From: Thauera sp.
GTDB lineage: Bacteria > Pseudomonadota > Gammaproteobacteria > Burkholderiales > Rhodocyclaceae
Direction of reading: 5' to 3'
Length of the DNA: 9,082 nt
Assembly: GCA_023150215.1 (NCBI GenBank)
Contig: JAKLLJ010000117.1
Span: forward strand, 1-9,082
This document shows, in pieces, positions 1 through 6,219 of the stretch (position 1 is the stretch's first letter; each line of letters begins with the position of its first letter). The notes under the pieces are model-generated. The model searched no databases and was not told the DNA's origin. It saw only the letters and a list, made by a program, of their open reading frames with translations. The translations under genes were made by a program, and so were the position numbers.

Positions 1-129
1 TCGTCGCAGCGCGACGAGGGCTACCTTACTGGGGCACACACCCTCTCAGGTGGGCCCTGGCGCACGTCGGCATGATTCTGCATCTCGCTCTTCCCCACCT
101 TCGCCATGCACCTCTGCCGTTTTGAACAT
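1..129. other. Non-homologous segment abutting the nitrate reductase C-terminus, with a terminal palindrome
   Basis: Reading in from the left, nothing here resembles the end of a nitrate reductase gene. The reductase-like sequence stops at about 130-140, and what follows reads as an unrelated tail. Positions 1-17 form a perfect inverted repeat (TCGTCGC, 3-nt loop, GCGACGA). I translated all six frames and found no recognisable domain. A second minus-strand frame stays open here with a basic, glutamine-rich tail, faintly like the end of a transposase, but I cannot name a family. It could be an insertion sequence edge, a deletion scar or an assembly junction. Confidence 0.35.
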
Positions 130-2646
130 CGCGCGCAGGCCGACCAGGCGGCCGTCCTCGATCACCGCGCGCTTGCTGATGCCGCGCGCGGGGTCAGCGT
201 AGGACAGCGCCTCGTCGCCGTCGAGGCCGAGCAAGGCGTCGAGCTCGGCCAGCCAGACCGCCGGGATCGGGCGGTCGTGCGCCACCCGCATCACCACCGC
301 CGGCTGCTCGCGGCCGGCCAGCGCAAGCGAGGCGTAGGCGAAGCGTTCCAGCCACGGCGACAGGCGCGCCGCCTCCTCCGCCACCGTGCGCCCCGCACGC
401 TCGGCGCGCACAAGCAGCATCCGGTTCGGCAGCTCGACCGGCGCGACTCGGATCGCGGCGTGCTTCAGCTCGGGCTGCTTCGACAGCGGATCGAAGTCGC
501 TGCCAAAGAGCAGGTTGACGCCCGCCGAGTTGAGCACCTTGCGCCCCCAGTGCATGCCCACGAAGGCCTGCCCACGGCGCAGCCCGGCCGAGGTCGCCAC
601 GCGCAGCACCAGCTCGCCATGCCGGCTCGCCACCTTCGCGAGGTCGCCATCGACCAGGCCGTGACGCGCCAGGTCCTGCGGATGCAGCTCGATGCGCGCC
701 TCATCGACGTGGCCGTACAGGCGCGCCACCTTGCCGCTGCGGCTCATGCCGTGCCAGTGGTCGCGCAGGCGACCGCTGGTGAGCGCGAGCGGGTAGCGCA
801 TGCTGGTGGCCTCGGCGGTGAGCGCACGGCCCGCCACCACGAAGCGCGCACGCCCGTCCGCCGTCGCGAAGCGGCCGTCGGCATACAGCCGCGCCCGTGT
901 GCCGGCCTCCGCCACCCTCGCCCCCGCGGGAAAGGGCCACTGCTGCGGCCCTGCGCACTCGAGCACTGCATGGTCGAGACCGCTGATGTCGAGATCACGC
1001 CCGACGGTGGTGGCGACGTGCTCGGCGAAGATCTCCGCCGGCCCGGCGTAGCCGAACATGCGTGCCGCCTCCGGCTTGCCGATGCGCGGCCCGAGCGCAC
1101 GTGCAAAGTCGCACACGATGCGCCAGTCGGCGCGCGCCTCGCCCGGCGCCGGCACCGCCGCACGTACGCGGCTGATGCGGCGCTCGGAGTTGGTCACCGT
1201 GCCCTCCTTCTCGCCCCAGGTCGCGGCCGGCAGCACCAGATCGGCGAAGGGCGCGGTCTCGGTATCGGCAAAGGCCTCCTGCAGCACGACAAAGTCGCAG
1301 GCAGCGAGCGCCTCGTGCACCAGCGCCTGCTCGGGCATGGACTGCGCCGGATTGGTGCATGCGATCCAGATCGCCTTGACGCGGCCGGCGCGCGCGGCGC
1401 GGAACAGCTCCACCGCGCTCAGCCCGGGCTCGGCCGGCACACTGTCCACGCCCCACAGGCGCGCAACCTCGGCGCGGTGTGCCGGATTGGCGAGCTCACG
1501 GTGCGCCGGCAGCAGGTTGGCCAGGCCGCCGACCTCGCGCCCGCCCATCGCGTTGGGCTGGCCGGTGAGCGAGAACGGCCCGCAGCCGGGGCGGCCGATC
1601 TTGCCGGTGGCGAGCGAGAGCGCGATCAGCGCGGTGCCGTTGTGGGTGCCGTGGGTGGACTGGTTGAGCCCCTGGCACCACAGCGACAGTGCCGCCGGCG
1701 CCGCACCCCACCAGCGCGCCGCGGTGACGATGTCCGCTGCCGGCACCCCGCACACCGCCGCGGCAATCGCCGGCGTCACCCCGCGCACATGCGCGCGCAG
1801 CGCCTCGAAGCCTTCGGTGTGGGCGGCGATCCAGGCTTCTTCCACCCACCCCTCGCACACCAGCACGTTGAGCATGGCGTCGAGCAGCCAAACGTCGGTG
1901 CCGGAGCGGATCGGCAGGTGCAGGTCGGCCACCGCCGCGGTGTCGGTGCGGCGCGGATCGACCACGATGATTTTCATCTCCGGCCGGCGCACCTTCGCCG
2001 CCTCGATGCGGCGAAACGCGACCGGGTGCGCCCAGGCCGGATTGGCACCGGCGATCAAAATGGTGTCGGCGTGGTCGAAATCCTCGTAGCAGCACGGCGG
2101 CGCGTCGGCGCCGAGCGTGGACTTGTAGGCGGCGACCGCGCTCGACATGCACAGGCGCGAGTTGGTATCGATGTTGTTGCTGCCGATCAGCCCCTTCATG
2201 GCCTTGTTGAAGACGTAATAGTCCTCGGTGAGGAGCTGGCCGGAGATATAGAACGCGACCGCGTCCGGACCGTGGGTGTGGATGATGTCGGCGAAGCGCT
2301 GCGCGGCGACATCGATCGCCGCGTCCCAGCCGATGCGCGCGTGCGCCTCACCGCGACGGGTGCGGTAGGCCGGGTAAAGCAGCCGGGTGTCGTGGCCGGC
2401 GGTCAGGTGCAGGGTCGCGCCCTTGGTGCACAGGCGGCCGAAGTTGGCCGGGTGCGCGGGATCGCCGCGCACGCCGGTGATGCACGCGCCGTCGTGCGCG
2501 ATCAGCACGCCGCAACCGACACCGCAGTAGGGACAGGTGGCGCGGGTTTCGCCGGTCGCGCTGGCAGCTGCGGTGGCCCTGGGGGCGGAGAGCGCACCGT
2601 CGGCGGCGATCGGCGGCACGGCGCTGCGCGGAAGGATCGGAATCAT
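46..2646 (-). CDS. nasA: Assimilatory nitrate reductase, molybdopterin catalytic subunit (C-terminal domain missing)
   Basis: Reduces nitrate to nitrite in the cytoplasm as the first step of nitrate assimilation. The 866-residue product opens with a [4Fe-4S] motif (C38, C41, C45, C73, in CPYCGVGCG...RLCTKG). The Mo-bisPGD domain follows, with TNSRLCMSS carrying the likely molybdenum-ligand cysteine C165. A C-terminal molybdopterin-dinucleotide-binding domain lies around residues 640-750. The ATG at 2646 is preceded by GAGG with a 6-nt spacer and lies 20 nt after the kinase stop, so the genes are co-transcribed. The same frame stays open upstream to 3969, but that stretch is antisense-like sequence inside the kinase gene, not reductase. 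Family resemblance ends at about residue 838 (YADPARGIS...GRLVGLR); the last 27 or so residues are unrelated, and the BFD-like [2Fe-2S] domain common in NasA proteins is absent. The core may still fold, but electron delivery could be impaired. A close relative (periplasmic NapA or a formate dehydrogenase) is unlikely: there is no Tat signal, and the neighbours are nas-type. Confidence 0.93.
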   Translation of the reverse strand: MIPILPRSAVPPIAADGALSAPRATAAASATGETRATCPYCGVGCGVLIAHDGACITGVRGDPAHPANFGRLCTKGATLHLTAGHDTRLLYPAYRTRRGEAHARIGWDAAIDVAAQRFADIIHTHGPDAVAFYISGQLLTEDYYVFNKAMKGLIGSNNIDTNSRLCMSSAVAAYKSTLGADAPPCCYEDFDHADTILIAGANPAWAHPVAFRRIEAAKVRRPEMKIIVVDPRRTDTAAVADLHLPIRSGTDVWLLDAMLNVLVCEGWVEEAWIAAHTEGFEALRAHVRGVTPAIAAAVCGVPAADIVTAARWWGAAPAALSLWCQGLNQSTHGTHNGTALIALSLATGKIGRPGCGPFSLTGQPNAMGGREVGGLANLLPAHRELANPAHRAEVARLWGVDSVPAEPGLSAVELFRAARAGRVKAIWIACTNPAQSMPEQALVHEALAACDFVVLQEAFADTETAPFADLVLPAATWGEKEGTVTNSERRISRVRAAVPAPGEARADWRIVCDFARALGPRIGKPEAARMFGYAGPAEIFAEHVATTVGRDLDISGLDHAVLECAGPQQWPFPAGARVAEAGTRARLYADGRFATADGRARFVVAGRALTAEATSMRYPLALTSGRLRDHWHGMSRSGKVARLYGHVDEARIELHPQDLARHGLVDGDLAKVASRHGELVLRVATSAGLRRGQAFVGMHWGRKVLNSAGVNLLFGSDFDPLSKQPELKHAAIRVAPVELPNRMLLVRAERAGRTVAEEAARLSPWLERFAYASLALAGREQPAVVMRVAHDRPIPAVWLAELDALLGLDGDEALSYADPARGISKRAVIEDGRLVGLRAMFKTAEVHGEGGEERDAESCRRAPGPT

Positions 2647-2652
2647 GGTTCG

Positions 2653-2656
2653 CCTC
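2653..2656 (-). promoter_or_regulatory. Ribosome binding site for nasA
   Basis: GAGG on the minus strand, 6 nt before the ATG at 2646. It fixes the reductase start against the much longer open frame that continues upstream. Confidence 0.7.
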
Positions 2657-2666
2657 GTGGGTCGGT

Positions 2667-4718
2667 TCAGGATCGGGTCAGCAGGAACAGCAGCACCAGG
2701 TTCAGCAGCAGCGAGGCGAGCGCGACCAGCTTCAGCGCCAGCGTCGGCCTGCGCTCGAGCAGCGGCGCACGGCGCGGCACCGCGAGCGGCTGCCAGGCGC
2801 CGCGCTCGAGCGCAAGGCGAAACTCCTCGGCGGTCTCGAAGCGGGCCTCGGGCGTGCGCGCGCAGGCCTTGAGCAGCACCGCCTCCAGCCAGGCCGGCGT
2901 GTCGGGACGGTAGCGGGTGGTCGGGACGGGCTCGCCGAAGCGCGGATGCTGGAACGGCTCGACCTCGCCATAGGGGAACTTGCGCGTGAGCAGCTCGTAC
3001 AGGGTCACCCCGCAGGCATAGAGGTCGGAGGCCTCGTTGGCCGGCGTGCCGGCGAAGAGCTCGGGCGCCATGTAGGACGGCGTGCCCGGGTTGTTGATCT
3101 CGCGCAGGTCCTCCGCCTCGCTCGCCGCCACGCCGAGGTCGAGCAGGCGCAGCGCGCCGTCGCGGCCCAGGTGCAGGTTGTCGGGCTTGATGTCGCGATG
3201 CACGATGCCCAGCCGGTGCAGCACGCCGACCAGGCGCAGCATGCGCGCACCAAGCTCGGCCACCTCGTGCGGGCGCAGGCGCTCGCCGCGCGCGAGCAGG
3301 GCCTTCAGGCTCTCGCCTTCGTGCCAGCTCATCAGGTAATACAGATGGGCGCGCGCGGGCCAGTCGGCCACCTGCGGGAATCCCTGCGCCGGCACCCGGC
3401 GCGCGAGCCACTCCTCGCGCACCAGCGCGCGCCGCGCGTCCTCGTCGTGCTCGTGGGCCGGCAACAAGGTCTTGAGCACCCAGCGCGGGGCGGTGTTCGC
3501 GCCTGCCGGCGCTCCTACAGGAACCTTCGCGGTTTGGGCGGATGTCGTCGTGGTTCGGGGCGATGCGGTCGCCGTCCGAGTCAATGTAGGAGCGGCGGAA
3601 GCCGCGAATGCAGCCACGCAGCCAGCGACGTGATCGCCGGGGACCACCGCCGCATTCGCGCCTGCCGGCGCTCCTACGGGAACCGTCGCAGGGCAGACGC
3701 GATACAGCACGGTGAGCCGCGACACATGCAGCACCGCCTCCACGCGCAGGCCGTCGAGCGTGTCGCCCTCGGCCAGGCGCGGCGGCAGCGGCAGGCGGCG
3801 GCCGGCGGCGAGACGGTCGTGCAGGTTGTCGGCGGGCAGCGCCCGCACATGGGCAACCAGCGCGCTGGCGTTGTCGTTGCCCCCGGCGCGCAGCGCGGCG
3901 TCGACGAGGGCGTCGGCGGCGGCCTGCGGGTCCAGGCCCGCTTCCGTCACCTCCGCCCCAGTTCTCCACGCCTCGGGTCTCCGTGCCTCAGTTCCCCCTG
4001 CCTCAATCCCAGCCGCCGCCCCCTCTGCCGCCGCCCCAGGCCACCCTGCCCCGGTCCCCGCCGCTGTTCCCCCTGCACCCCTTCCCCTCGCCTCGCCCGC
4101 CCGACGCGCGAGCAGCGCCGCAATCGCCTCGTCGCCCAGCGCATTCCACACCCCGTCGGTCAGCAGCACGAAGACGTCGCCCGCCGCCAGCTCGCCGTCG
4201 TCGTGATCGACCAGCAGGCGCGACTCCAGCCCCACCGCGCGGCGCAACACGTTGCTGAGCTCCGGGTGCGGCCAGGTGTGGTCCTCGCTCAGGCGCAGCA
4301 GCGCGCCATCACGCCAGAGGTAGGCGCGCGAATCGCCCACATGGGCGAGATGCCAGCGCCGCCCGCGCAGCACCAGCGCTGTGAGCGTGGTCGCCATGCC
4401 CGCCGTCTCGGCGGTGCGCGCCGACTGCGCGAGCAGCCAGCGGTTGGTTGCGCCGAGCACGGTGTCGAGCGACTTCTCCACGCTCCAGGTGTGGGCGGTG
4501 GAGAAGTAGTCGGCGAGCAGACTGCGCACGGTGTATTCCGCTGCCTCGCGGCCGTGGGCGTGGCCGCCGACACCATCGGCGATCGCCAGCAGCACGCCCT
4601 TGGCCGCCCGCTCCGCGCCCTCGGGCATCGCGGCGGCGACGAAGTCCTCGTTGGCCGGGCGCGGGCCGGTCCGGGTGGCGTGGCCGAGGTGGATCTCCAG
4701 GGGGGTCAGGTCTTTCAT
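2667..4718 (-). CDS. Bifunctional PP2C-type phosphatase / Ser-Thr protein kinase, membrane anchored
   Basis: A 683-residue signalling protein. The N-terminal PP2C domain (about 8-293) has the metal-binding signatures NED (23-25), DGVGG (48-52), HVGDSRAYL (126-134), LLTDGVW (185-191) and GGNDN (279-283). The kinase domain (about 323-640) has the catalytic lysine K416 (WVLKTLL), HRDIKPDN with D509, a DLG variant of DFG (D527), TPSYMAPE (553 is the APE glutamate) and a late conserved arginine in ARTPEARF. The glycine-rich loop is degenerate. A single hydrophobic helix (about 659-680) ends the protein, so both enzyme domains should be cytoplasmic. Two segments look inserted: a repetitive Ala/Gly/Glu stretch (about 206-260) and a REP-derived insert (about 344-410) directly before the K416 strand. 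Related kinases lie between the nitrate transporter and nirB in Pseudomonas aeruginosa (around PA1782, from memory), supporting a link to nitrate assimilation; substrates are unknown. The upstream AAAGG is about 11 nt from the ATG, a weak placement. Confidence 0.93.
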   Translation of the reverse strand: MKDLTPLEIHLGHATRTGPRPANEDFVAAAMPEGAERAAKGVLLAIADGVGGHAHGREAAEYTVRSLLADYFSTAHTWSVEKSLDTVLGATNRWLLAQSARTAETAGMATTLTALVLRGRRWHLAHVGDSRAYLWRDGALLRLSEDHTWPHPELSNVLRRAVGLESRLLVDHDDGELAAGDVFVLLTDGVWNALGDEAIAALLARRAGEARGRGAGGTAAGTGAGWPGAAAEGAAAGIEAGGTEARRPEAWRTGAEVTEAGLDPQAAADALVDAALRAGGNDNASALVAHVRALPADNLHDRLAAGRRLPLPPRLAEGDTLDGLRVEAVLHVSRLTVLYRVCPATVPVGAPAGANAAVVPGDHVAGCVAAFAASAAPTLTRTATASPRTTTTSAQTAKVPVGAPAGANTAPRWVLKTLLPAHEHDEDARRALVREEWLARRVPAQGFPQVADWPARAHLYYLMSWHEGESLKALLARGERLRPHEVAELGARMLRLVGVLHRLGIVHRDIKPDNLHLGRDGALRLLDLGVAASEAEDLREINNPGTPSYMAPELFAGTPANEASDLYACGVTLYELLTRKFPYGEVEPFQHPRFGEPVPTTRYRPDTPAWLEAVLLKACARTPEARFETAEEFRLALERGAWQPLAVPRRAPLLERRPTLALKLVALASLLLNLVLLFLLTRS
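3496..3525 (-). repeat. REP copy 1
   Basis: On the minus strand it reads GTAGGAGCGCCGGCAGGCGC followed by GAA, with a flanking GGTTCCT upstream. It is 29/30 identical to the copy at 3655-3684, which lies 159 bp (53 codons) away in the same orientation, so both translate to VPVGAPAGAN. Confidence 0.85.
3585..3610 (+). repeat. REP copy 2 (inverted)
   Basis: On the plus strand it has GTAG followed by the hairpin GCGGC-GGAA-GCCGC and then GAATG. It faces copy 3, giving the head-to-head pair typical of a BIME. Two of its three differences from the other copies are paired stem positions that keep base pairing. Confidence 0.85.
3655..3684 (-). repeat. REP copy 3
   Basis: On the minus strand it has GTAG followed by the hairpin GCGCC-GGCA-GGCGC, then GAATG. 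It is a near-identical direct repeat of copy 1 and is inverted relative to copy 2. Confidence 0.85.
3945..4004 (-). repeat. Degenerate 15-bp minisatellite in the PP2C coding region
   Basis: Four 15-nt units on the coding strand (GAGGCAGGGGGAACT, GAGGCACGGAGACCC and two more diverged) encode the pentapeptides EAGGT, EARRP, EAWRT and GAEVT; a fifth diverged unit (EAGLD) leads back into the PP2C domain. The flank to about 4090 is equally G-rich and repetitive (GGGGCGGCGGC twice). The insert falls between the LLTDGVW block and the terminal GGNDN block of the phosphatase, a loop position that may tolerate length variation. Confidence 0.7.
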
Positions 4719-4785
4719 GTGCTCATTCGCCTTTCTCGACGCCTGAAGCCAACGGGAGCGGGACGAGTGAATTCAAGACCTGACC
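4704..4785 (-). promoter_or_regulatory. 11-bp inverted repeat pairing the kinase start region with the transporter 3' junction
   Basis: In the mRNA, GGTCAGGTCTT (4785-4775), 4 nt after the transporter stop codon, is an exact complement of AAGACCTGACC (4714-4704), which covers kinase codons 2-5. The loop is 60 nt and contains the kinase ribosome binding site and ATG. The pairing could restrict kinase initiation unless ribosomes arrive from the transporter; function is inferred only from sequence. Confidence 0.45.
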
Positions 4786-4789
4786 GCGC

Positions 4790-6004
4790 TCAGATCTTCG
4801 CCGAGGTGAGGTGCGCCGCGCCCCACGTGGTCCGCCACCGCGTCTTCACCGCAGTCAGCCCCACCAGCGCGAACACCGCCAGCGCGGCAAAGATGAGGAA
4901 GCCCGCCTGGTAGCTGCCGGTCATCTCGCGCGCGAAGCCGAGCGAGGACGCCAGGTAGAAGCCGCCGATGCCGCCCGCCATGCCGACCAGCCCGGTCATC
5001 ACCCCGATCTCGCGGCGGAAGCGCTGCGGCACCAGCTGGAACACCGCGCCGTTGCCCATGCCCAGTGCCAGCATCGCACCCACGAACACGGCCAGCGCCA
5101 TCCACGCCTCGGGCAGGCCGACGCTGACGATGGCGAGGAAGATCGCCGCCAGGATGTACATCACGGTCAGCGACTTCACCCCGCCGATGCGATCGGCCAC
5201 GTTGCCGCCAATCGGGCGCACCAGCGAACCGGCGAACACGCAGGCCGCGGTGAAATAGCCCGCCATCTTCGGATCCAGCCCGTACTGGGTGTTGAAGTAG
5301 ATCACCAGCGACGAGGCCAGGCCGACGAAGCCGCCAAAGGTGACCGCGTAGAAGAACATGAACCACCACGCGTCCTTGTCCCTGAGCACCGCCAGGTACT
5401 CGGCGAAGCGCTTGGGCGGCGGCGCGCCGGGCGCGTCCTTGGCCATGAAGCAGAAGGCCACCAGCACGATCACCAGCGGAATCAGCGCCAGCCCGAACAC
5501 GTTGTGCCAGCCGAAGGCCATCGCCAGTCCGGGCGCGAACAGCGCCGCGAACGCGGTGCCGGAGTTGCCGGCGCCGGCGATCCCCATCGCCGTGCCCTGG
5601 TGCTCGGGCGGATACCAGCGCGAGGCCAGCGGCAGCGCCGCCGCGAACGACGCCCCCGCCACGCCGAGGAACACGCCCAGCACCAGCACCTCGTTGAAGG
5701 AATGCACGCCCGCCACCCAGGCATAGGCCAGCGCACCGATCACGATGAGCTGGCCGATGATCGCCGCCTTCTTCGGCGACAGCCGATCGACCACCACCCC
5801 CATCACCATGCGCAGGATCGCCCCCGCCAGCACCGGCGTGGCCACCATCAGGCCCTTCTGCGCATGCGACAGCCCGAGGTCGGCGGCGATGCCCACCGCC
5901 AGCGGGCCGAGCAGCACCCACACCATGAAGGCGAGGTCGAAATACAGGAAGGCGGCGATCAGCGTCGGCGTGTGGCCGGCCTGCAGGAAGGATTTCTTGT
6001 CCAT
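4790..6004 (-). CDS. NNP/NarK-type MFS nitrate (nitrite) transporter
   Basis: A 404-residue inner-membrane protein with about 12 hydrophobic segments, of the usual length for bacterial nitrate/nitrite porters. Family marks are GIAGAGNSGTAF (141-152, first nitrate signature, TM5) and a second glycine-rich motif GMAGGIGGF late in the protein (TM11). Two membrane arginines sit where NarK proteins bind the anion: R65 (ILRMVMG, TM2) and R263 (SLVRPIGG, TM8). The MFS loop motif VVDRLSPKKA follows TM2. The ATG at 6004 was chosen because GGAG lies 6 nt upstream and MDKKSFLQAG runs straight into TM1; an earlier in-frame ATG at 6082 would add 26 residues with no family likeness. First gene of the operon, followed after 71 nt by the kinase. 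It most likely brings nitrate in for the reductase. It is called nasA in Pseudomonas and narK-like elsewhere, so I leave the symbol blank. Confidence 0.93.
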   Translation of the reverse strand: MDKKSFLQAGHTPTLIAAFLYFDLAFMVWVLLGPLAVGIAADLGLSHAQKGLMVATPVLAGAILRMVMGVVVDRLSPKKAAIIGQLIVIGALAYAWVAGVHSFNEVLVLGVFLGVAGASFAAALPLASRWYPPEHQGTAMGIAGAGNSGTAFAALFAPGLAMAFGWHNVFGLALIPLVIVLVAFCFMAKDAPGAPPPKRFAEYLAVLRDKDAWWFMFFYAVTFGGFVGLASSLVIYFNTQYGLDPKMAGYFTAACVFAGSLVRPIGGNVADRIGGVKSLTVMYILAAIFLAIVSVGLPEAWMALAVFVGAMLALGMGNGAVFQLVPQRFRREIGVMTGLVGMAGGIGGFYLASSLGFAREMTGSYQAGFLIFAALAVFALVGLTAVKTRWRTTWGAAHLTSAKI

Positions 6005-6010
6005 GTCGGG

Positions 6011-6014
6011 CTCC
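6011..6014 (-). promoter_or_regulatory. Ribosome binding site deciding the transporter start
   Basis: GGAG on the minus strand, 6 nt before the ATG at 6004. It favours this start over the in-frame ATG at 6082, which lies in the untranslated leader. Confidence 0.7.
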
Positions 6015-6017
6015 AGA

Positions 6018-6052
6018 GTCGTGCATCGTGCGTCGTGCGCACCGCGGGTGCG
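6018..6052. repeat. Three 7-bp tandem repeats and a small hairpin in the nas leader
   Basis: GTCGTGC, ATCGTGC and GTCGTGC follow each other at 6018-6038. They run into an inverted repeat CGCACC-GCG-GGTGCG at 6038-6052. This lies just upstream of the transporter ribosome binding site. There is no T-tract, so it is not an intrinsic terminator; function is unknown. Confidence 0.5.
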
Positions 6053-6085
6053 GGGCGTTCCAGCGCATGACTCCGTTGCCAAATC

Positions 6086-6107
6086 GACCCGCCGGCGCTG
6101 GCGGGTC
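6086..6107 (-). promoter_or_regulatory. GC-rich hexaloop hairpin in the nas leader RNA
   Basis: GACCCGCC and GGCGGGTC form an 8-bp perfect stem. The loop on the transcribed strand is AGCGCC, with A at position 1 and G at position 4. Those are the loop positions conserved in targets of ANTAR regulators such as NasR and NasT. ANTAR targets normally have two such hairpins, and I see only one after the predicted transcript start (near 6120). A competing 7-bp helix is possible between 6095-6101 and 6060-6066. Confidence 0.4.
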
Positions 6108-6130
6108 CGACGCTGTGCCGATCAGTGTTC

Positions 6131-6146
6131 AGCAAGCGTCGTGCCA
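6131..6146 (-). promoter_or_regulatory. Sigma-54 promoter (-24/-12) of the nas operon
   Basis: On the minus strand TGGCACGACGCTTGCT matches the consensus TGGCACG-N4-TTGCW at every fixed position, with correct GG-GC spacing. The transcript should start near 6120, about 115 nt before the transporter ATG. Sigma-54 promoters need an activator; the NtrC-like sites upstream supply the obvious candidate. Confidence 0.85.
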
Positions 6147-6163
6147 GATTTGAAATCGTTCTA

Positions 6164-6176
6164 AATCAGGCAGTTG
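6164..6176 (+). promoter_or_regulatory. IHF binding site between enhancer and sigma-54 promoter
   Basis: AATCAGGCAGTTG fits the IHF consensus WATCAR-N4-TTR at every position. It lies about 44-56 bp upstream of the predicted transcript start, inside the only AT-richer part of the intergenic region. This is where a DNA bend would bring bound NtrC onto sigma-54 polymerase. Confidence 0.65.
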
Positions 6177-6199
6177 GGGGTACGACTCGAGGGTGGTCA

Positions 6200-6216
6200 T
6201 GCACCAGCTTGGTGTG
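6200..6216. promoter_or_regulatory. NtrC-like binding site I
   Basis: TGCACCA-GCT-TGGTGTG. The left half matches the enteric NtrC palindrome TGCACCA-N3-TGGTGCA exactly and the right half at 5 of 7 positions. Its centre is about 88 bp upstream of the predicted sigma-54 start. Confidence 0.75.
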
Positions 6217-6219
6217 CAG

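Larger units (their letters stand above)
3489..3695. repeat. REP/BIME-like cluster inside the kinase gene (about 205 bp, in frame)
   Basis: Three copies of a GTAG-headed palindrome are clustered here, two in one orientation and one inverted between them. The surrounding sequence encodes a low-complexity Ala/Thr/Pro/Gly segment (kinase residues about 344-410) that has no place in a kinase fold. The outer boundaries are set by where kinase-like protein sequence stops (LTVLYRV) and resumes (RWVLKTLL). GTAG-headed imperfect palindromes of this type are known in Pseudomonas, Xanthomonas and relatives as REP sequences mobilised by RAYT transposases. No RAYT gene is in the window. Confidence 0.8.

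Noticed and set aside
106..2913. Very long plus-strand open frame (about 935 codons) opposite the nitrate reductase
   Set aside because: It is a codon-bias shadow of the high-GC reductase gene: rich in R, H, A and G, with no domain, while the opposite strand encodes a fully recognisable enzyme.
2647..3969. Upstream extension of the reductase frame (would give about 1307 residues)
   Set aside because: The extension lies inside the kinase gene in another frame, is arginine/alanine-rich with no domain, and a well-placed ribosome binding site supports the ATG at 2646.
2946..4913. Long plus-strand frame opposite the kinase
   Set aside because: Antisense shadow with R/Q/H-rich composition; the minus strand carries all PP2C and kinase motifs.
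4811..6070. Long plus-strand frame opposite the transporter
   Set aside because: Histidine/arginine-rich shadow with no membrane segments or motifs; the minus strand gives a textbook MFS protein.
6109..6140. 12-bp imperfect inverted repeat as first hairpin of a two-hairpin ANTAR target
   Set aside because: It includes the -12 element of the sigma-54 promoter, so most of it lies upstream of the predicted transcript start; its loop is 7 nt, not the expected hexaloop.
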